NCBI GenBank assembly: GCA_025526935.1
Contig: JAHLKD010000023.1
Span: forward strand, 372,001-436,000
DNA from: Cladochytrium replicatum
Lineage: Eukaryota > Chytridiomycota > Chytridiomycetes > Cladochytriales > Cladochytriaceae
Direction: 5' to 3'
Length of the DNA stretch: 64,000 bases
A model generated the notes under the pieces. The model was not told the origin of the DNA. It did not search any database and was given only the letters and a program-made list of their open reading frames with translations. Both the position numbers and the translations under genes were made by a program. Of the stretch, positions 34,833 to 46,601 are shown in pieces (positions within the stretch are counted from its first letter, which is position 1; every line of letters begins with the position of its first letter).

Positions 34833-36119
34833 TTATGCACCTCCGTTGAACTTGCACTCGGAAACCTCACAAAGGTTCGCTGACCTCACAGAAGCGCTAC
34901 ACTCTACACGAGCGCCAGTGACTTCGGGGTTAATAAAGTAATTCGTTTTGCAAAAGTCAACAGAGCCGGGTGGTGGTGCACCGGCGAGTTCGATCTTGAT
35001 GTCTCTGACCGTAAACTGCGGAGGGTTTGCGTGGAATCGCCCCGGCGGCTCAAGGACCCACATGGCCCACGTCTGTTCTTGACCTTGCATGTCGAACGAA
35101 AAAGCGACGGATTTTCCGGTCGACTCGTTGGTGACGACTTGGTCCCAGAAATTCGAACCGGACCGGTGGGTCATGACCATGAGCAACGACTCTCCAGGGT
35201 TGACCGACATTTGGTCGCCACCGTAGCAGCCGGAAAGAGTGGTAGAGCCGGTATTGACGTATTGCGCGGAGATCCACCATGTTTTGGTCTTGTCAATATT
35301 CAGATTGTTTGGATTCGGTGCGCATGAGAATCCGTAAGTGAGAACGGGCTGGATTACACCGAGTCCGAGGGGGTGTGCGGAATTGGAGGGCTCGAGACCC
35401 GGCCAGAGGAACAGTGTCATCCAATCAGCACTCGGCAGAGTAGGAACAACCACGCGGGACGACATTGATTTGATCGGGAACTCTGACGTTGTCAGCCAGC
35501 TTGCCATGACGAAACCCCAAGTTTTTGTGCCGCAGACAGAACCTTGCGAGGAGACCGCATCTGCTTTCTTGATGCTGTCCTTGTTCTTTATCCAGCATGT
35601 ACCGGCCTGGAAACTAGTCCACGTGAAGTGCGAACACGAGTCGGCTTTGTCGCAGTCTGCTTTGCATTGCTCCCATGTAGCCACTTGTGCATTCGATACG
35701 TCGTTTCCTGGGAAATCGCAGTTCATTGCAAAGTTTTCGGCTTGCCACTCGATCGGCAGGATGAGGCCGCACACGGTGTCCGTTGTCACGATAGCGTCGG
35801 CCTTGGTCGCTCCGCCGGTCTTCAACCAGCACGTGCCGCCTTGGTAGTTGCTCCAGGTAAAGTGCGTGCATCCGGAAGTCGATTTGCACGTCGGGCCGCA
35901 CTGATCCGCTGAAGTCTTGACGTTCGAGAGATCTTTGCCTTTGAAATCGCAATTGTATGCCCAGTTTCCGACCTGCCATCCGAAATCGCTCTCGGCGCGT
36001 TTGGTCAGGCCATGATGGAATTTGTGTGGGAGGGGGACTGGGAAGTCGACGCTATTTGTGAATGCGAGCACATTTTGTGCAAACAAGGATGCTGCGATCA
36101 GGGTTGCTGAGGGAGTCAT
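34833..36119 (-). CDS. Secreted PAN/Apple-domain protein with C-terminal beta-sandwich-like domain
   Basis: An intronless frame of 428 residues. It opens with a signal peptide (MTPSATLIAASLFAQNVLA) and a likely Kex2-type site (LTKR/AES). Two Cys-rich PAN/Apple-like repeats follow, at about residues 50-118 and 125-195. They share the pattern NCDF...G.D.SN...QC...C....CTHFTW....GTCW.K......A....VCG. From about 205 to 365 a single globular domain holds VVVPTLPSADWMTLFLWPGL, GVIQPVLTYGFSCAPN, WWISAQYVNTGSTTLSGCYG and SFDMQGQEQTWAMWVLEP. This resembles eqolisin/lectin-like beta-sandwich proteins by eye, but I do not recognise the family. Six or more Cys lie in the C-terminal tail. Likely a wall-associated or extracellular binding protein; substrate unknown. 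Confidence 0.8.
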   Translation of the reverse strand: MTPSATLIAASLFAQNVLAFTNSVDFPVPLPHKFHHGLTKRAESDFGWQVGNWAYNCDFKGKDLSNVKTSADQCGPTCKSTSGCTHFTWSNYQGGTCWLKTGGATKADAIVTTDTVCGLILPIEWQAENFAMNCDFPGNDVSNAQVATWEQCKADCDKADSCSHFTWTSFQAGTCWIKNKDSIKKADAVSSQGSVCGTKTWGFVMASWLTTSEFPIKSMSSRVVVPTLPSADWMTLFLWPGLEPSNSAHPLGLGVIQPVLTYGFSCAPNPNNLNIDKTKTWWISAQYVNTGSTTLSGCYGGDQMSVNPGESLLMVMTHRSGSNFWDQVVTNESTGKSVAFSFDMQGQEQTWAMWVLEPPGRFHANPPQFTVRDIKIELAGAPPPGSVDFCKTNYFINPEVTGARVECSASVRSANLCEVSECKFNGGA

Positions 36120-37100
36120 GTTTGTTTGATGCGAAGAATGATCCAGAGCAATCCCTTTTTTATAGTCGGATTCTACTCATGAACTTACAACAGCAAGTCC
36201 TGTTTGGAATGCAAAAGATAAAAAAAAACTTTTGCTTCGGGTTGTCTGATTATTCCGTCCATGTCCGGTTGCCACAAAAAATGTTGCGCGTAGTTCGGGT
36301 AACAGAAAGGATCTCCGGAAACAGCGGACATGTTGGTGAAACGAGTAACCCAGCATTCGAGATAAACAATCATCTAAACGAAGTTTGAGCAGTATCATGT
36401 TGGATCCATCACTACCAGCGAACATTCAACGCAAATTTTGAGATCGTTTCTTTCGAAACCTACGAAAGCATAATGAAAGGAAAGACAATAGGAATAAGCA
36501 ACGAAAGAGTGGAAAATAGAAACAATTGCGACACTAGGAATTCATCGAGTAATAATAATGTTCAGCGCAACACAACATTATTTCTCTAAATCAATAATCA
36601 AATAACATATCTTCCCTTGTCAATACCGGCATCATATAAGGAAATTTAGAATTTATAGCTTCTCTAAGCGACACACCCTGATTTCTATGTTGTCAACTAA
36701 CCCTTTTTTATGGTGTTTCAATCGTTAGGGTTTAGCAGACCAATGAGAATTCGGAAAAGGACGCGGTTTCTATTTATTCAATGAGTACTTTATTACCTGT
36801 ATATGGGCCAGAAACCGCTCCAAATCCAACAACCAGATACAATACGTTAATACCATCACGGAGCACATAAAACAGGTACGGAATAACTTACAAGAACGAC
36901 CACAACAGATGCAGAATTGTTTGAATGCTTTTGTCAAGATTCCACACAGTGCAATAGTGGAACCCAATCATCAAAGCGTTCTTTACAGGAGGTTTTCCTT
37001 AGAATAACTATGAAAGGTACAAACAGATCAACTCACTTTCTTAAACTACTGAAGACCTGTGGAAACCGAGCATACCACTGATGAGACAAGTTGCAAATGA
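36120..37100. other. AT-rich intergenic stretch
   Basis: This holds the promoter side of the PAN-domain gene and then AT-rich DNA with no open frame of note. From about 36770 the plus strand may already belong to the decayed helicase relic downstream, but no motif could be assigned there. Confidence 0.4.
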
Positions 37101-37189
37101 AATGGAAACTCAACAAGCAAAAACTCCTTCCAATCATCACATATGCTTCCCAAATGGATATACGTCCATGTGGACTACCAGTCAGACTG

Positions 37190-38560
37190 CTACAAATGAT
37201 CATTGTTAGACCATTGGTCCTGCAGGAACAGGAAAATCTCACATCTTTTCTGCATTTAGAGCTTATTACAAATGATCAACCTGCAGAAACATCTTGCTGA
37301 AGGCCTCCCCGGCACAGCTGCTGTCCCACAATCTACTCTGCCTCGGATGGACAAGAAGCTGTAAACCTGTCATCATCCCACGAAAACATACTACAGGCCA
37401 ATCAACAGACAGACTTGTGGGATTTCCTGATTGGACTACTCGTTGACAAATTTGGAATGAAAGGTGCACCAACATTTGCAGACATGCACACGACAAAATT
37501 AACCTTACAAAATGCCACAACCCACCACACCAACAAAAGCACTTTTGGAAACCTAGACGTAGCTTTTGCAGGAGATTTCAAACAATTACAACCAGTTGGA
37601 ACAAGAACCTCTATTATTTCAAAACCGACAACTCTGGCAATCTACAAATTAACCTCACCAATCCCTGTGGTCAGAGATTGGAAATTGGAATAGCCCTACG
37701 GTAAAGCGTACCAGGATCCGTAGTACTAACAGAAAACAAACAATGTACACCATCATACGCAGAATTCCTCCAAAGACTTCGAAATCAGCAATGCACAAAT
37801 GAAGCCAAAAAACGAGCTACCCAGCAGATGCTTGAACCCGAAATCACCACCATCCAACATCAGCAACTGGGCAATGCCTCATTCATCACTCTGTTCAATG
37901 CTGTGAGACTAAACATCAAACATGGACGGCGTACAAGCATTAACAAATCGACTTAAATGTGCCTAAGTTGCAGTAGACTACCACACACACAACCAAAAAG
38001 GAAACCCAGAACTCAATTTGTATGTCATGCATCAAATGCTTGCCTGTCTCATACTCAAACTGGAGACCTTCCCTTATTCTAGCTTTTGTAACAGGCACAG
38101 AAAATAGAATATCCACAAATCTCATTCCTGATGCAGCACTCGCAAGAGCAATTCGAGTTAAACTCATTCACATCGAAGAGCATTCTCCAGTCAAAGCAAT
38201 CCCAGTGTACATACTCCTCTAACTGAAAAAATTTGAACAGACAAACACTTTGAATTGGCCATCGGTCTCACCAACTGGTAAAAATAAGGATTCTTCACTC
38301 TAGCACATCTGGCCCGAAATCTCACACTCCGTACATAGGAGCGGATGGATTGCAACAAACAGCAAATTTGAACCACATCCAATTTCCTGTCCTTCCCACA
38401 GATGCATTCACCATCCACAGAGCACAAGGTCAAACAATCGCCCATCTCATAACCGCACTGAACACCTGACACACACCTCCGGACAACACACAACTCTACA
38501 CCACCATCACTGGTGCCGCCCCAGACGAAACAGCCTTCTGGCTACTCGACAATCTATACA
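37190..38560 (+). pseudogene. Decayed Pif1-family helicase (probable Helitron remnant)
   Basis: Motifs of a Pif1-type DNA helicase appear in the right order but in different frames. A Walker A reads IGPAGTGKSHIFSAFRAYY near 37210-37270. A Walker B-adjacent block reads FGNLDVAFAGDFKQLQPVG at about 37545-37603. A stretch reads SYAEFLQRLRNQQCTNEAKK followed by FITLFNAVRLNIKH (37755-37925). The final motif VI reads FPVLPTDAFTIHRAQGQTI (near 38374-38436). Stops and frameshifts lie between the blocks. Pif1 helicases of this type are carried by Helitrons; no Rep domain, 5'-TC end or 3'-CTRR hairpin was located, so the Helitron origin is inference. Confidence 0.75.
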
Positions 38561-38838
38561 CACCATAACTGTCGACCTCCTCAATCGCAAAACAAGCCCA
38601 TCGCCAGCATGCGATCGCGAACTTCATCGACTTACACAACTCGCCGGAAATACCGTCACAAGAAATCTGGAACGCTTAAATTCCCATCGTCGATTAATCA
38701 AGTTACGATAAAACCAACCAAAACGTAGTAACATCAAACCATCAAAAGACGTACAGACAGTTTTGCTTCGCGCCACTTGTTGATCAATGCCTGCGTGCAA
38801 TATAACCGCATACAGATCAATAATAATTCTCTCCTCCA

Positions 38839-38871
38839 GATCTCAATCTGATCTCAACCTGATCTCAAACT
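38839..38871 (+). promoter_or_regulatory. Triple 11-bp direct repeat upstream of pyruvate carboxylase
   Basis: Three contiguous copies of GATCTCAANCT (GATCTCAATCT, GATCTCAACCT, GATCTCAAACT) lie about 127-159 bp before the pyruvate carboxylase ATG. The spacing equals about one helical turn, as in arrays of transcription factor sites. Function is inference. Confidence 0.4.
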
Positions 38872-38997
38872 AAATTCCTGCACGACGAACCGAAGAACCG
38901 AAGAACATTTCTTTTGTTTTTTGTCTGTGTTTTTCTTCGCTGGACCTCTACCTGCGTGCACTTAACGCCACCCCCTTGCCGTATCTAGAACAGTAGA

Positions 38998-41900
38998 ATG
39001 GGTAGCACCGCTCCAACCCTGAAGCAAACCGCTGTCGGCACGGACAGCATCAACGATTCGAAGGCTGAAAAGCTCATTCGTGAACTCGGCGTGGCTATCG
39101 TCGGCAAGGAGGACGCCAACCTTGGCCCGCTGCTCGTGGCAAATCGTGGTGAGATCGCTATCAGAGTCATTCGTTCAGCACACGAGCTCGGCCTTCGCGC
39201 CATCTCGCTCTACGCGCATGAAGATCGTTTGAGCATGCACCGCTACAAGGTAGGACTGCTTGGGAGACCGTTGTGATGAGATTGAGACGCTGATGTCATT
39301 CAACTTTTTAGGCAGATGAGTCATACCAGATCGGAAAGGAAGGTCAATATTCTCCCATTGGTGCATACCTTGCGATCGATGAGATTATTTCGATCGCAAA
39401 GCATCGCGGAGTGTCGGTTATCCACCCAGGTCAAGAGAGTTCTTGCTCCGACTTACGAACATTGCGTTCTGATGATGCCCCTTTCTCTACAGGATACGGA
39501 TTTTTGTCTGAAAATGCAGAATTTGCCAGGAAAGTTGAAGCTGCCGGTATTGCATTTGTCGGGCCATCTCCCGCAGTCATTGAGGAATGTGGAGACAAAA
39601 CAAAAGCCAGAGAAATGGGTACGGTTTTCAATTCTCTCTTTCCTAATTTACCAAATGTTTTACGCTTTGGTGGGATCACGGCGTGCGTTACTTTTTTCGT
39701 TCTCCTTTTTTGGGGATTGCAAACATTCCAGCCATCAAAGCTGGAGTTCCCGTTGTGCCCGGAAGTAAAGGTCCTGTTACGTCCCTCGCACAAGCCGAAG
39801 AGTTCATCAAATCTCACGGTCTTCCCGTGCTCATCAAGGCGGCGATGGGAGGTGGTGGACGTGGAATGCGCGTCGTGCGAGACCACGAGTCGTTGCCGTT
39901 GATGTTTGAGCGAGCACGCTCCGAAGCCTTGGCTGCGTTTGGTGACGGAACTGTTTTCTTGGAGAGATTCCTTGACCGCCCTCGCCATATCGAGGTGCAG
40001 CTCCTTGCCGATGGCGCTGGGAACGTAATTCATCTGTTTGAGCGAGACTGTTCGGTTCAGCGCCGTCACCAGAAAGTCGTTGAAATGGGTCCTGCTTTGA
40101 GGCTGCCGGTGCGAATGTCACTAACTTACCGGTGGTTTGCTTCAGCTGATTTGGTATTCTTGATTGCAGGAGGAAATCAGAAAGGCGATTTTGAATGATG
40201 CTGTTAAGCTTGCGAAATATGTTGGGTACAGAAACGCGGGAACTGCAGAGTTTCTGGTGGACCAACAGAACCGGTATGGCTGCTCTTACAATTGAGTCGG
40301 ACGGTGATCTGATTGCTTCGAGCTAGTTACTACTTCATTGAGATTAACCCGCGAATTCAAGTCGAGCACACTGTCACCGGTAAGATGGGTCCCAAAGCGA
40401 GCTTATTCTCTCAGAATATTTATTCTGTTCAAAGAGGAGCTGACTGGGGTTGACTTGGTTGCATCTCAAATTCAAATTGCCCTCGGTGCCACACTTCCTC
40501 AGATTGGATTGACCCAGGAAAGTGTTTCAATTCGCGGTAAGCAGTTCGGACCACTATGCATTACTATCTGGGCTTATTTCTAAATGCCGGAAGGTTATGC
40601 AATCCAATGCCGTGTCACAACCGAGGATCCGTCTCGCAACTTCCAACCTGACGCAGGAAGAATTGAAGTTTATCGGTCCTCCGCAGGAAACGGTGTTCGT
40701 CTTGATGGAGGTCTGTGAAGACGGATTGGTGGTTTTATGTCAGAAAATCTTATTTTCGCTTGCTCGTAGGACCTGGATACGCATCCGCAGTCATTACCCC
40801 TCACTACGACAGCTTGCTCGTAAAAATGACCTGCCATGGTCACGATTTCGAGACGACCCGACGTAAGATGGTCCGAGCGCTCTCCGAGTTCCGTGTACGT
40901 GGCGTCAAGACCAACATCCAGTTCCTCACACATCTTTTGCTTCACCCTCTCTTCGTGGAAGGAGGAAAGGTATTTGTTATTAATGCGAACTGCTCCGTGG
41001 ATACCAAAATTTGTCGCTTAGATTTGGACAACGTTCATTGATGACACTCCTTCCCTCTTGACACAAAACGACACTGTCGGCCGTGGCCAGAAGCTTCTTA
41101 GGTACTTTGGAGACCTTGCGATCAACGGGCCGCGCATTCAGGGACAGGTTGGACTTCCGAGCTACACTGGCGAGATTCCTATCCCGACACTCCCGTCCCT
41201 GTCAAACGAGAATGCATCGGTACCTTGCCAGACAGGTTGGCGCAACATTCTCCTCAAAGAAGGACCTGTGGCCTTCGCCAAAGCAGTTCGCGCGCACAAG
41301 GGTGTACTCATTATGGACACGTAAGCTGTGCGACCCATTTTGATTCAACTCAAAATCTCAAACCTCGATATCTAGAACTTGGCGTGATGCCCACCAGTCG
41401 TTGCTTGCGACCCGCGTCCGCACGATCGACATTGCCAAGATTGCGCCATTGAGTTCACATGCACTGAAGGACGCGTTCTCTTTGGAGATGTGGGGTGGTG
41501 CGACGTTTGACGTCGCTCTGCGATTCTTGCACGAGTGCCCCTGGGACAGGCTTGTTGAGCTGCGAAAGTTGGTGCCGAACGTGCCTTTCCAGATGCTCCT
41601 CCGTGGTGCGAACGCCGTTGGGTAGGTGTGGTAGTTCCCCAGTACTTCGTTAAATGCTAATTTGATATTCCGCTTATTTTAGATACACCTCATACCCAGA
41701 CAATGGTGTGCAAGATGAATGATCTTACTTTAAAGGAAAATTCTGATCGTTTCGCTTTTCTAGTTGTTTATGAGTTCTGTAAGATGGCGGTGAAGTGCGG
41801 TATCGACGTCTTCCGCGTGTTCGACTCGCTCAACTACGTTGAGAACCTCAAGGTTGGAATCGACGCTGTCAAGGCTGCGGGAGGTGTCGCCGAAGGCACC

Positions 41901-43914
41901 ATCAGTTACACCGGCACGTTAACTTTTGCATCTGCAAACTTTCCTGAAAGCTGACATTATTGCAAAAATAAAGGGGATGTTGCGGACCCCACGAGGGAGA
42001 GGTACAGTCTGAAGTACTGGCTGGACCTTGTGGACGAGCTTGTGTCCTATGGAATCCATATTCTCGGCATCAAGGACATGGCGGGTCTTCTCAAACCGCA
42101 GGCTGCGTACATACTGATCAGCGCGATCAGGAAGAAGCACCCGGACCTTCCGATCCACTTGCACACTCACGACACTGCTGGTACCGGTGTTGCGATGTAC
42201 CTCGCTGCAGCGGAAGCTGGGTGAGCGGGACCAAAGGGTTAAATGATTATTGGTGTAATGCGACAAATTTTTCAGTGTCGACGTTATCGATGTCGCTGTG
42301 GATTGTACGGTTTCGTGCGGTAAATTTCGTTATTCCTGCTGAACTGTTTGTTTTGTAGCAATGTCGGGAACTACATCCCAGCCATCCATGGGTGCTGTGG
42401 TCGCCGCCTTGGAGCGAGACCCTACAAAGAGCACTGGGATCCCCTTTGCGAACGTCCAAACTCTCAACAGCTACTGGTCCCAAGTTCGTCTGCTTTACTC
42501 GTGCTTCGACCCTGGGCTCAAGAGTGGAGACTCTGGAGTCTACCTTCATGAGATGCCTGGAGGTTTGGTTCGCAGAAGGCATTGAAGGAGTCGAACGCTC
42601 ATTTTGTTTATGCGTGAATTTTTAGGTCAGTACACGAACTTGCTATTCCAGGCCCAGTCGCTTGGCTTGGGCAAGCAGTGGGAAGGTTGGTGTCTACAAG
42701 AGCGCAAAAATCAGGCGATTTCTGAATAGAAAATTGTAGAGGTGAAGGTCGCATATGCCGCTGCGAACCGTATTGCAGGAGACATTGTCAAGGTCACACC
42801 ATCATCCAAGGTGGTTGGTGATCTTGCTCAGTTTATGGTATTGCGTTTGTTTTTGCGTGGCGACACACAAGTTTTATTGATAATTGATAACCGTCTTTTG
42901 AAAGGTTGCGAACAACCTTACTGAGAAGGACGTACTGGAACAGGCGGAGACTCTGTCCTTCCCGCAATCATTCCTGGAATACTTGCAGGGGTACCTTGGT
43001 GTACCGCCATACGGGTTCGTTGAGCCGTTCCGCACAAGGGTGCTGGCTGCCAAGAACCTGAAGGCTGTGGAGGGCAGGCCCGGGAAGTCGCTTCCGCCTC
43101 TTGACTTTGTTCGATTGAAGGGTGAGCTAGAGGAGAAGTTTGGTGTTGGATCCATCCGTGACGTGGACGTACTCAGTGCAGCACAATACCCGAAGGTTGG
43201 TGGGATCTGATTCTTCCGTGATATTGGACTGATAATGATCATGTGCTTAAGGTCTTTGAGGAGTACAAGACTCTCAAGGACACTTATGGCGACCTTTCCG
43301 CGATCCCCACGCAGTACTTCCTGACCCCACTGAAGATCGGCAACGAGATCCAGTTCGACTACTCACCTGGCAAAACGCTGATCCTGTCGCTCGTCGCCAC
43401 GGGCCCCCCGCACGAGCTCACCCAGCGCCGCGATGTGTACTTTTTGCTCAACGGCGAGGCGCGCATGGTGTCCGTTCTCGACGAGACTGAGCAGAAGAAC
43501 CAGCAAAAGGGCGCGGCCAACGCGGGGAAGAACAAGCTGCGGCCCAAAGCGGAGGCGTCGGACAAGTACCAGGTCGGCGCGCCGATGAGTGGTGTGATTG
43601 TAGAGTTGAGGGTGCACGAGGGTGTGGAGGTCAAGGTTGGAGACCCGCTGATTGTCATGAGCGCTATGAGTAAGTTGAAACTGAACTGGGCAGAATTATT
43701 CTGGATGGGACGCTCATATACAATTTTTGGAATTGTATAGAAATGGAAACTGTTGTGTCTGCGCCGGTTGCGGGTAAAGTTGTCGAGGTGGACGTCAAGC
43801 AGGGCGACTCGATCAGGTTCGTTAGAGTGCTTGTCTTTGATTCGATGGCTGCGATCGTTGATTGTGGTCTGTTTTTGTAGCTCTGGGGATCTCGTTGTCC
43901 GTATTGCGCCCTAA
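38998..43914 (+). CDS. PYC: Pyruvate carboxylase
   Basis: Twenty-two exons join in phase (3624 nt, 1207 residues; yeast enzymes have about 1180): 38998-39249, 39312-39429, 39493-39618, 39732-40108, 40170-40273, 40327-40379, 40435-40536, 40594-40710, 40770-40969, 41022-41320, 41376-41621, 41683-41705, 41764-41913, 41974-42220, 42276-42304, 42359-42562, 42626-42685, 42740-42837, 42905-43195, 43252-43669, 43741-43816, 43881-43914. Order: biotin carboxylase ([38 protein letters not shown]), carboxyltransferase ([54 protein letters not shown]), and the biotin carrier with [17 protein letters not shown], whose second Lys is biotinylated. Family knowledge: ATP-dependent carboxylation of pyruvate to oxaloacetate for anaplerosis and gluconeogenesis. 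No mitochondrial presequence is visible, so a cytosolic enzyme is likely. The intron after 41913 needs a GC donor. Two exons are only 23 and 29 nt. Confidence 0.98.
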
Positions 43915-44261
43915 ACCGAAACTTCATGTAGTCGATACGCGGAGCCTATCTATTGCCCCGCATTAGGTCGTATAATCTGTTTATGCAATTTGAAAATATA
44001 AACTTTCTTGGGCATTGCTAATTGAGCGGGTCGCAATTAACACTCAAACCCTTTGGTAGTTACTGCCGAAAAAACATAGGCAAAGGAATATGAAAGCAGA
44101 TTGTCTGGTGTTTCGTTAGTGTCCAGATGCCGAATGTCCATCACATAACCCACAATCAACAAAACCATACGCTCAGCACCCCATTCATTACATGAAAACG
44201 AAAACAAAGACATACAAAAGCTGAAAAACTCCAAGTGACGTAGAAAAGTTCGCACGAGAGC

Positions 44262-46154
44262 TCACGACGGCGGCGAAGCGGATCCAAGACCTCTCTCAAG
44301 CTCCTGTTGCATCTCATGATTTTTTGCCTGAGATTCGCGGAGCATCCACACACCGCCAACGATAAAAGCGAGACCCGCGCACATGGCGACAAGATCACGC
44401 ACCGCAAAGTTGGCGAGTGAGTCAAAGTAGATCATCGATCCGACAAGCGAGAGGCATGTGAAAAGAGTGAAGAAGAGCGGGATGACGAGAACTGGGGTGG
44501 CGTGGTACAGCGCACGGTTCAGACAATAGAGCTAGAAGAAACGGGAGTGTGTTGGAGCGAGAAATTTGCGGTAAGAATGGCAAGAGGATGTACCTGAACG
44601 ACGATGGTGAGGACTAGAATGATGAGAACGAGGAAGGCGAAGAGTCCTTGGAACTGGTTCTCGCCCCCGATGATCGAGACGATTAGAAGCTCGACCCTGG
44701 GAGAAATTTGCGAATCAGCCAGGTTTCGCAAATAAGTGACCGCGGAACCAACCCAGTCTTACTCAGCAGAAGGGTCTCGCTAGCCATGATTCCACCTGCA
44801 ACCGCAAGCAACGTGCCCAAATTCGAAAGGATCAAAGCTACAATAAAGTGCCTCCCCAACCTCAGTCGTGCGAGGACACCTCTCAAAGACTGGATCGGTG
44901 GAAGAGCACCGGAGATAGAAAATGTGGCAGATAAAGGAGTCAGTAGTGCGGCAGATTGCGTTCCTGACGTCAGGGAGCCGCCTCGCGATCTTGCAGATTG
45001 ATTTGGTATTGATGTTGCAATCTGCGACGGTCGCTTAGAATCTGTTCCACTCTGGTGCCCGTGTGCATTTACAGTGGAGCGATGGTTCAGGAGTGGTGTA
45101 GATTCTGTCGGCGCTTGTGACGGCGAGGCGGGTGTTTCCGATGGTTTATCGGAGCTCAACGCACTTCGTTCCATGTACTTTACAAGAGCGAAGAGGCTCA
45201 GCGCGAATGCATTCTGGATTGCAAAGTAGATGATGAAGGTGGCTCGGCCATAGAGTCGAATCACATCTTCAATTGTTTGGCCTTTCATGAATGTTAGGTA
45301 TCTCCCGCCTCTAGGTAAGGTATACTTACGACCGCCATCGTCTGCATTCCCGTAGAGTGATATAAGAGAACATCCGAAAACGATAAGAAGCGTTCCCCAC
45401 CAGTCCGCTCTCGTGATTGTGGTTCCCAAGAAGATCTTGGAAAAGAGCACATTGAATATGAGACCCGAGGATCCGAGCGGGGCCAATACAATGGGCGATA
45501 TGAATATGAGTGCAACGATGGATCCAAACATTTGTGTGCTGATGTAGAGCCCCAGACCTTCGATGCCATATGAGAAGAAAAGCACACAGTTGCATTGTCG
45601 TTGCTGCACATACCGAGATACCATTGCCATTGAAAAGAGAACTTCTTCCATCCATGTTCGGCCTCTCGCTGCTTCCATCGAGCTTCTCGTTCCTCCCTCA
45701 GCGATGGGGTTGTTGCCCGCTCCTGCTCGTCGGCTGAGCTTGTCCCCAGATACACATTCGTCGTTGTTTTATGAATATGAATACTCTCATGCGAGACGTA
45801 GATTAGTCCTCTACCGTCACTTGGATCCCCACCATTGGCCCTATCACCCCCTTCGCTGCCCTCCGACTCCAACCTCTGACTTCCCCTCAAAGCACGGATG
45901 CGCGCCGCCTCGGCAGCGATTTCCTCCGCCTCTTCGATTTCCTGCTGTTCACGCTCCCAGTTGGCAAGCTCTTGGGCTCGAAGCAGGTCGTGCTCATGCT
46001 GGGCCTTCAATGCAGCAGCCTGCATGTTCACTCCCAGCGACGAGTGCGCCGCGGCGGTGAGGCATACGGATACGCCGATGATGAATCCGCCGGATATTTC
46101 GAGTGGATCGCCATCGATGGGATCCGTCCGTCGCGACGCCGTTGGGACTGGCAT
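44262..46154 (-). CDS. NIPA-family (magnesium transporter-like) membrane protein
   Basis: Five exons (46154-45614, 45557-45330, 45281-44753, 44696-44594, 44531-44262) close in phase to 556 residues. The NIPA core is clear: WYLGLGLYISTQMFGSIVAL, ISPIVLAPLGSSGLIFNVLF, then WWGTLLIVFGCSLISLYG. Later come a segment with GTLLAVAGGIMASETLLLSK, GENQFQGLFAFLVLIIL, and the last helices LYCLNRALYHATPVLVIPL and DLVAMCAGLAFIVGGVWML. Around nine membrane segments can be drawn. Two long inserts stand out: a charged Glu/Ala/Arg helix-like stretch of about 115 residues between the first and second membrane segments (WEREQQEIEEAEEIAAEAAR), and a Ser/Pro-rich loop of about 90 residues in the middle. Family knowledge: NIPA proteins move Mg2+ and related ions. 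It converges with pyruvate carboxylase, 347 bp between stops. Confidence 0.88.
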
Positions 46155-46601
46155 TTGTTCCAAATGCGGTCGAAAACTGACCAACTTCCACTCTTCTCAG
46201 ATGTGCCATTCTACCTTAAAGCAACATACACACGTCACCGCACCAGAGCAAGTGGAGATTCACAGAAACGAAAACGTGTTACACACTAGCGAGGTGACGT
46301 GTCGACAATGGGCAAGTGGACACGCCTCTACTGGATGGTTCCAGCACACCAGCGAATGGTTCTGCCTGAAAAGCGCAATAATTGTTCATAATATTTTGTG
46401 GTGCCTCCTTTGCTTTGGATTCGTGACATTATCTGATCATATCCATTGCAACTCGAACAGCGTAAATACTAAAATACAGGAGAGAAACTGAAAGAACAGA
46501 AACGGAACTTGTAAAAATCGGGGAGAATTGTCAAAGGTATCAGAACACGACGGCAACGGTTCCCTTCATCACAGATAGAAACCGCAACTTCCCCGTCCAA
46601 C

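Noticed and set aside
42301-42358. Alternative pyruvate carboxylase splice adding CTVSC before AMSG
   Set aside because: Using the donor GAT-T/GTACGG instead gives [16 protein letters not shown], which matches the family without an insertion.
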